A DNA stretch of 64,000 nt from assembly GCA_015178975.1 (NCBI GenBank), contig WHVD01000018.1, forward strand, positions 722,001 to 786,000. Reading direction: 5' to 3'. A program made the position numbers and the translations under genes. Shown in pieces: positions 60,453 to 64,000 of this stretch; the stretch's first letter is position 1; every line of letters begins with the position of its first letter. Origin of the DNA: Hysterangium stoloniferum. Taxonomy: Eukaryota; Basidiomycota; Agaricomycetes; Hysterangiales; Hysterangiaceae. Under the pieces are notes generated by a model. The model had not been told where the DNA came from and made no database searches. It saw only the letters and a program-made list of their open reading frames with translations.

Positions 60453-60594
60453 CAGTCAAACCCCTCTTATCCCATACCCCTTGGTTACAGCCCAATGCTA
60501 ACTAAAAATAGGCTCCAAAAATCAGGGAAAAATCAGACAAAATCAGAAAAAATCACTATACATATGACATTTGGAGCTATTCTAAGGAGGGTGT

Positions 60595-61252
60595 TTATAA
60601 TCTCAAATATTTACTAATAAAAGTCTTATTTTTACAAAACTCCATCTTTAAATAGTGATATCTATTCTGAAACAATTATATCATCAAAAAACAACCATCA
60701 GAAATAGTTCTCCATATTACATCTTATACAACCCATAGTTATTTAACAAAATTAGTAGTTTGAAACACTAATACTTTTAAAAAATAGATACCTTTAGATA
60801 GTCCATTCCATGCATATGTATATCATTGGCACCTCTAAATACATATGTATTACATACTTCAGAATGGATCTGTCAATCTGAACAGATTTCTACTTGATTC
60901 AACATACCCAGAATATATAGGGGTTTTACTTAATAAAGACAGCTGTGGTATGAAAAATTTCCAATAATATTTTACATATTTTACATGGAAATAACTACAT
61001 TACAACTTTTAAAAAACAAAGTACTAATAAAAGTATTAGTAGGCATCTGTAAAAGGAAGGAAATTATATACACTGGAATTTATTAAATAACTATTGGTTG
61101 TATAAAATGTAATATGGAGAACTAATTCTGATGATTGTTTTTTGACAATATAATTGTTTCAGAATAGATATCACTATTTAAAGATGGAGTTTTGTAAAAA
61201 TAAGGCTTTTATTAATAAATATTTGAGATTATAGTAATTATAAACACCCTCC
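60595..61252. mobile_element. Palindromic MITE-like element inside pogo
   Basis: About 155-bp inverted arms: 60595-60745 (ggagggtgtttataat, tctcaaatattta, tccatctttaaatagtgata, tattctgaaacaattatat, ttctccatattaca) and the reverse complement at 61092-61252. The centre is AT-rich with no coding. Its right end abuts the truncated LTR directly. TSD not clear. Confidence 0.75.
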
Positions 61253-61731
61253 TATATAGGCTGTGGAATGTACATATGTCATACCAAATCCAGTAATAAT
61301 GAAATCCAAACTAGTAATCATGAAATGAGATAAGTAAACACCCAGTTTGGTGTTAGGAATGGAACAGAGTGGAGTGGAGTCCAAAATGTGACAGGTCATT
61401 AGGCCATAATGGGAACAGGGCAGGAGTGGAGTCTGAAATGTGACAGGTCATTTGACCATAATGGGAATGGGGCTCAGTTAGAGAGCTGATGGGTTTTCTG
61501 AGCAGAGTCTGGTGACTGATGCATGGGACAGGGTCAGGGATAGACAGGGATGACATGCATGGGGTCTGGGCAGGTATTCCAGTGACTGGTACATGAGATA
61601 ATGAAGGTGGGGCATGGACAGGTCTGATGTTCAGGTTCTGGTGGGTATTCCATAAACTGATAACTGGTGTGTGTAGGTGTGGGTGCATATAGGGTAGTGC
61701 CCGGAGTCTGGCAGGGTTTCCAGTTGTAACA
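61253..61731 (-). repeat. Gypsy-type LTR, copy D, truncated
   Basis: On minus it begins TGTTACAACTGG at 61731, directly after the transposase codons for ARYIQHA, and follows copies A-C until it is cut at 61253 by the MITE-like element. It interrupts the 3' part of the pogo transposase. Confidence 0.75.
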
Positions 61732-63216
61732 GGCATGCTGGATATATCTTGCATGATAATGAGCCTTGAAGCATTGTATGATGCCCTGATCCGTTGGCTG
61801 GATATGCATGGTCAGGTTGGGCTCAAAATTCTCAACACAGATGATCTGAAGACCATCTGGAATGATGTGACCAGAGAAATTATCTTGCAGAAGAAGGCCT
61901 TCCGATTTTTTGCTCTGAGCTCCTGATCCCATTGCTGAAGCCACTCTTGGTACAAGGCCAATGTCATCCAAGCTTTTGCATTGTCTTGATAATAAAAGCC
62001 AAGTTGTGCACCAGTCTTGTTTTGGAATGCTCATGGCTTCTTTGCTTTTCCAATAATAAAAGCTGGCAGTTTTTCAGACCCATCTGCATTTGATATGAAG
62101 GCATATGTCTGCCTAACCTTTTTCCCTTCGACTCCTGAAGGCTTCTTGTCTGTCAGGCCTCAATCAGGGGGCATCCTGCTTCGGAGATGGGTGATCAATG
62201 TTTTGAAAACAACAGATATGGGATGCACCCATAGAACAATCCAGTCTCATCCATGTTAAAGATGTCCCACAGCTCATAACCATACTGCTTGATAGGTTCC
62301 TGGATATGCTGTCACTCCCTGTTTACTGTCTCCAGGTCTGCAGATCTGGCCTCTTTGTGGCATTTGAACTCCCTCAAGCCATTTCGAGCCTTGAACTGAT
62401 CCAGCCAACCACCACTCAAATTGAGACACTCATCCATCGGGATGCCCACCAGGTCAGCAAATTTTGTCCACTTCTGGTGCAAGACTTCACCAGTTACAAG
62501 AATACCATCTGCCATCACCTTTGACACCCAAAGCTCCATCATTTCCATAACCTCTGGATGCTGTGTTTGATGAGCCGGTTTTATTGTGTTGACACTGTCA
62601 CCATGTCCCCATTCTTCATGCCACTTTGCTTCATCCTTTACCCAGGTGGAGACAAGTGGCTGCTTGATTTTTAGGATAAATTGGGTCAAAATGTTTTGCC
62701 ATTTTTGACTGATTCCTGCCATTTGAATGATACCAATCCAAGATTTCGATTCACTGCAAAAGTGTTGCATTTTCCTTTTTGGTGAACACTGGTAAAGGAC
62801 ATGAGAGTTCTTCTCAACCTGTTTTTTGGGCTTGTATTCTGGGCCTTATGGATAGTTATTACCACCATGAATGAAATCATCAGTATCCACATATGTTTCC
62901 ACTTGTTTCCTATCACTTTGCTGAGGTCCCCAGCTATCTCCCATAATTTTTGGACAACACCCTTCTGCTCATCATCAAGTCTCCCCAAACCTCTCTCATA
63001 GTCCAAACATTCCTCCAGAGTCTCCAAAACTCACTGCTCATCCACCAAATTGGCTTTGTGATCCAGCCATCTCTCATCTTGCCATGAAATCGACTTCTTC
63101 TCAGCTAGCTGTGCCTGGAGCCTCTCTTTCTTGGCTTTGACTTGATTCTGCAGGATTTTCAGCCCCTTTTTCAGGACCTCAACAGGCTTCACTGGCATGG
63201 CCTGGCTGGGGCTCAA
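61732..63216 (-). pseudogene. pogo-family transposase, inactivated
   Basis: Minus strand, N to C: coiled-coil segment 63216-63034 (VKAKKERLQAQLAEKKSISW), a frame change, then a CENP-B/Tc5-type HTH region in 62770-62312 (WVSKVMADGILVTGEVLHQK, LSGGWLDQFKARNGLREFK). Next is the first catalytic region FNMDETGLFYGCIP (about 62265) with stops after it, then LLLQDNFSGH and LTMHIQPTDQGIIQCFKAHY in 62034-61740. These correspond to the DDE_1 superfamily endonuclease (D of MDETGLFY; D of QDNFSGH; D of TDQGII). Frameshifts, stops and the LTR insertion make it inactive. Confidence 0.88.
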
Positions 63217-63471
63217 GGACTCTAGAGGAATGAAACTTTCATTTTACGTCAAAGGTGGATTGGTGCTGCTCCAATCATGTAAATGTACCAACAATATAGT
63301 AAAGAATGTATGGGTTTTGGCTCAGAAATGTCATGGGTTATGGGGTATTGTAGACTCTGGGCTATGGTACCAGATTCCCTGCAAACCAACATGGTAACTT
63401 GAAAATCCTATGGGGTATCAGGGAGTATGGGGTATCAGGGGTATAGGATACATAAGAGAGGTTTGACTGTA

Positions 63472-64000
63472 CTTGAGTGGATAAATAACTTTTAAAAATT
63501 TTGGTTATCCTCCAATGGTTTCCTTTCCAAAAGAATTTCTGTTCCAAAACAATTTCCATTTCAAAACAATTTCCATGTTTTCTGTCAATGAGTCTCAGAA
63601 ATACTTAAGAGTTGTTGACAGGGGGGGGGGGTTCAGGGGGATTCTTCCCCTGATAAGCCAGAGCCCACAGTGGGCAGTGGGGTAGGTCATGAAGCAACCA
63701 CCCTGCAGCATAGCAAGGGTTCCCAGGCTTGTCCATCAAATAAAGTAAAGTTGTCTGGATGCCACTCCTTTCTTAGTAATTTGGCACCAGAGGTGCCCAA
63801 GCCTGTTATGGCACTGTTAGGCACTGTAAGCATGGAGGCATTTGTACCAGCATGGAAGCAATTTCACAATTGTGGGAGCTTTTTGTACATGCATGGGAGT
63901 ATTTTTGACACCACAGGAGCTTTTTTTGATGCTGTGGGAGTATTTTGTAATGCCATGGGAATAGTATGTCATATGTATGGGAGTATTTCATAATGTGCAG
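63472..64000. other. Helitron-related repeat (right half), then low-complexity sequence
   Basis: 63472-63515 completes the repeat interrupted by pogo. Around 63620 is a G10 run. From 63820 to the end there are irregular repeats of 'catgggagtatttt/gtgggagc' type with no gene. Confidence 0.5.

Larger units (their letters stand above)
60453..63469 (-). mobile_element. pogo/Tigger-type DNA transposon with nested insertions
   Basis: Terminal inverted repeats CAGTCAAACCCCTCTTAT (from 60453) and, inverted at 63469, CAGTCAAACCTCTCTTAT, flanked by the TA target duplication (60451-60452 and 63470-63471). It contains a minus-strand transposase pseudogene, a palindromic insert (60595-61252) and a truncated gypsy LTR (61253-61731). 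An unoccupied version of the target exists in the same window at 43292-43293. Confidence 0.93.

Overview
The window reads as nuclear DNA of a filamentous basidiomycete, probably an Agaricomycete. Its genes are split by many ~45-70 nt GT-AG introns. The products are typical fungal families (hexose transporter, histidine acid phosphatases/phytases, DHA2 transporters, a hydrolase-NACHT STAND protein). The repeats are Ty1/copia, Ty3/gypsy, Helitron and pogo types. I cannot name a species. The host gene models were assembled by reading exons in the sequence; outer ends are firmer than every internal splice site.

Layout. 1-1.5 kb: Ty3/gypsy debris. 2.6-20 kb: a gene-rich block with a sugar/H+ symporter (minus), a 344-aa orphan protein (minus), tRNA-Asp(GUC) with a 10-nt intron, phytase-like phosphatase A (plus), a DHA2 transporter (plus), a partly resolved minus-strand gene carrying a tandemly repeated exon/intron-like unit, and a multi-exon membrane protein with twelve 8-aa repeats (minus). 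20-25 kb: mostly non-coding, with a flavin monooxygenase remnant. 25.2-28.1 kb: an alpha/beta-hydrolase-NACHT gene. 28.1-35 kb: a repeat island with an LTR element showing a perfect 5-bp target duplication, two adjacent gypsy-type LTRs and a 21-bp minisatellite. 36.2-40.6 kb: phytase-like phosphatase B convergent with a second DHA2 transporter. 43-64 kb: almost entirely transposons: a decayed Helitron with an internal inversion, an LTR element, a near-perfect inverted duplication of copia sequence (2.2-kb arms), and a pogo transposon that carries a palindromic MITE-like insert and a gypsy LTR and that itself sits in a Helitron-related repeat.

Together the host genes suggest nutrient acquisition: secreted phosphatases releasing phosphate, a sugar importer and two efflux or vacuolar transporters. 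Phosphatase and DHA2 transporter are neighbours twice, about 26 kb apart. The best candidates for something undescribed are the tandem exon/intron array at 15.28-15.94 kb, the orphan membrane protein next to it, the 9-nt microexon shared by both phosphatases, and the rearranged transposons of the right half.
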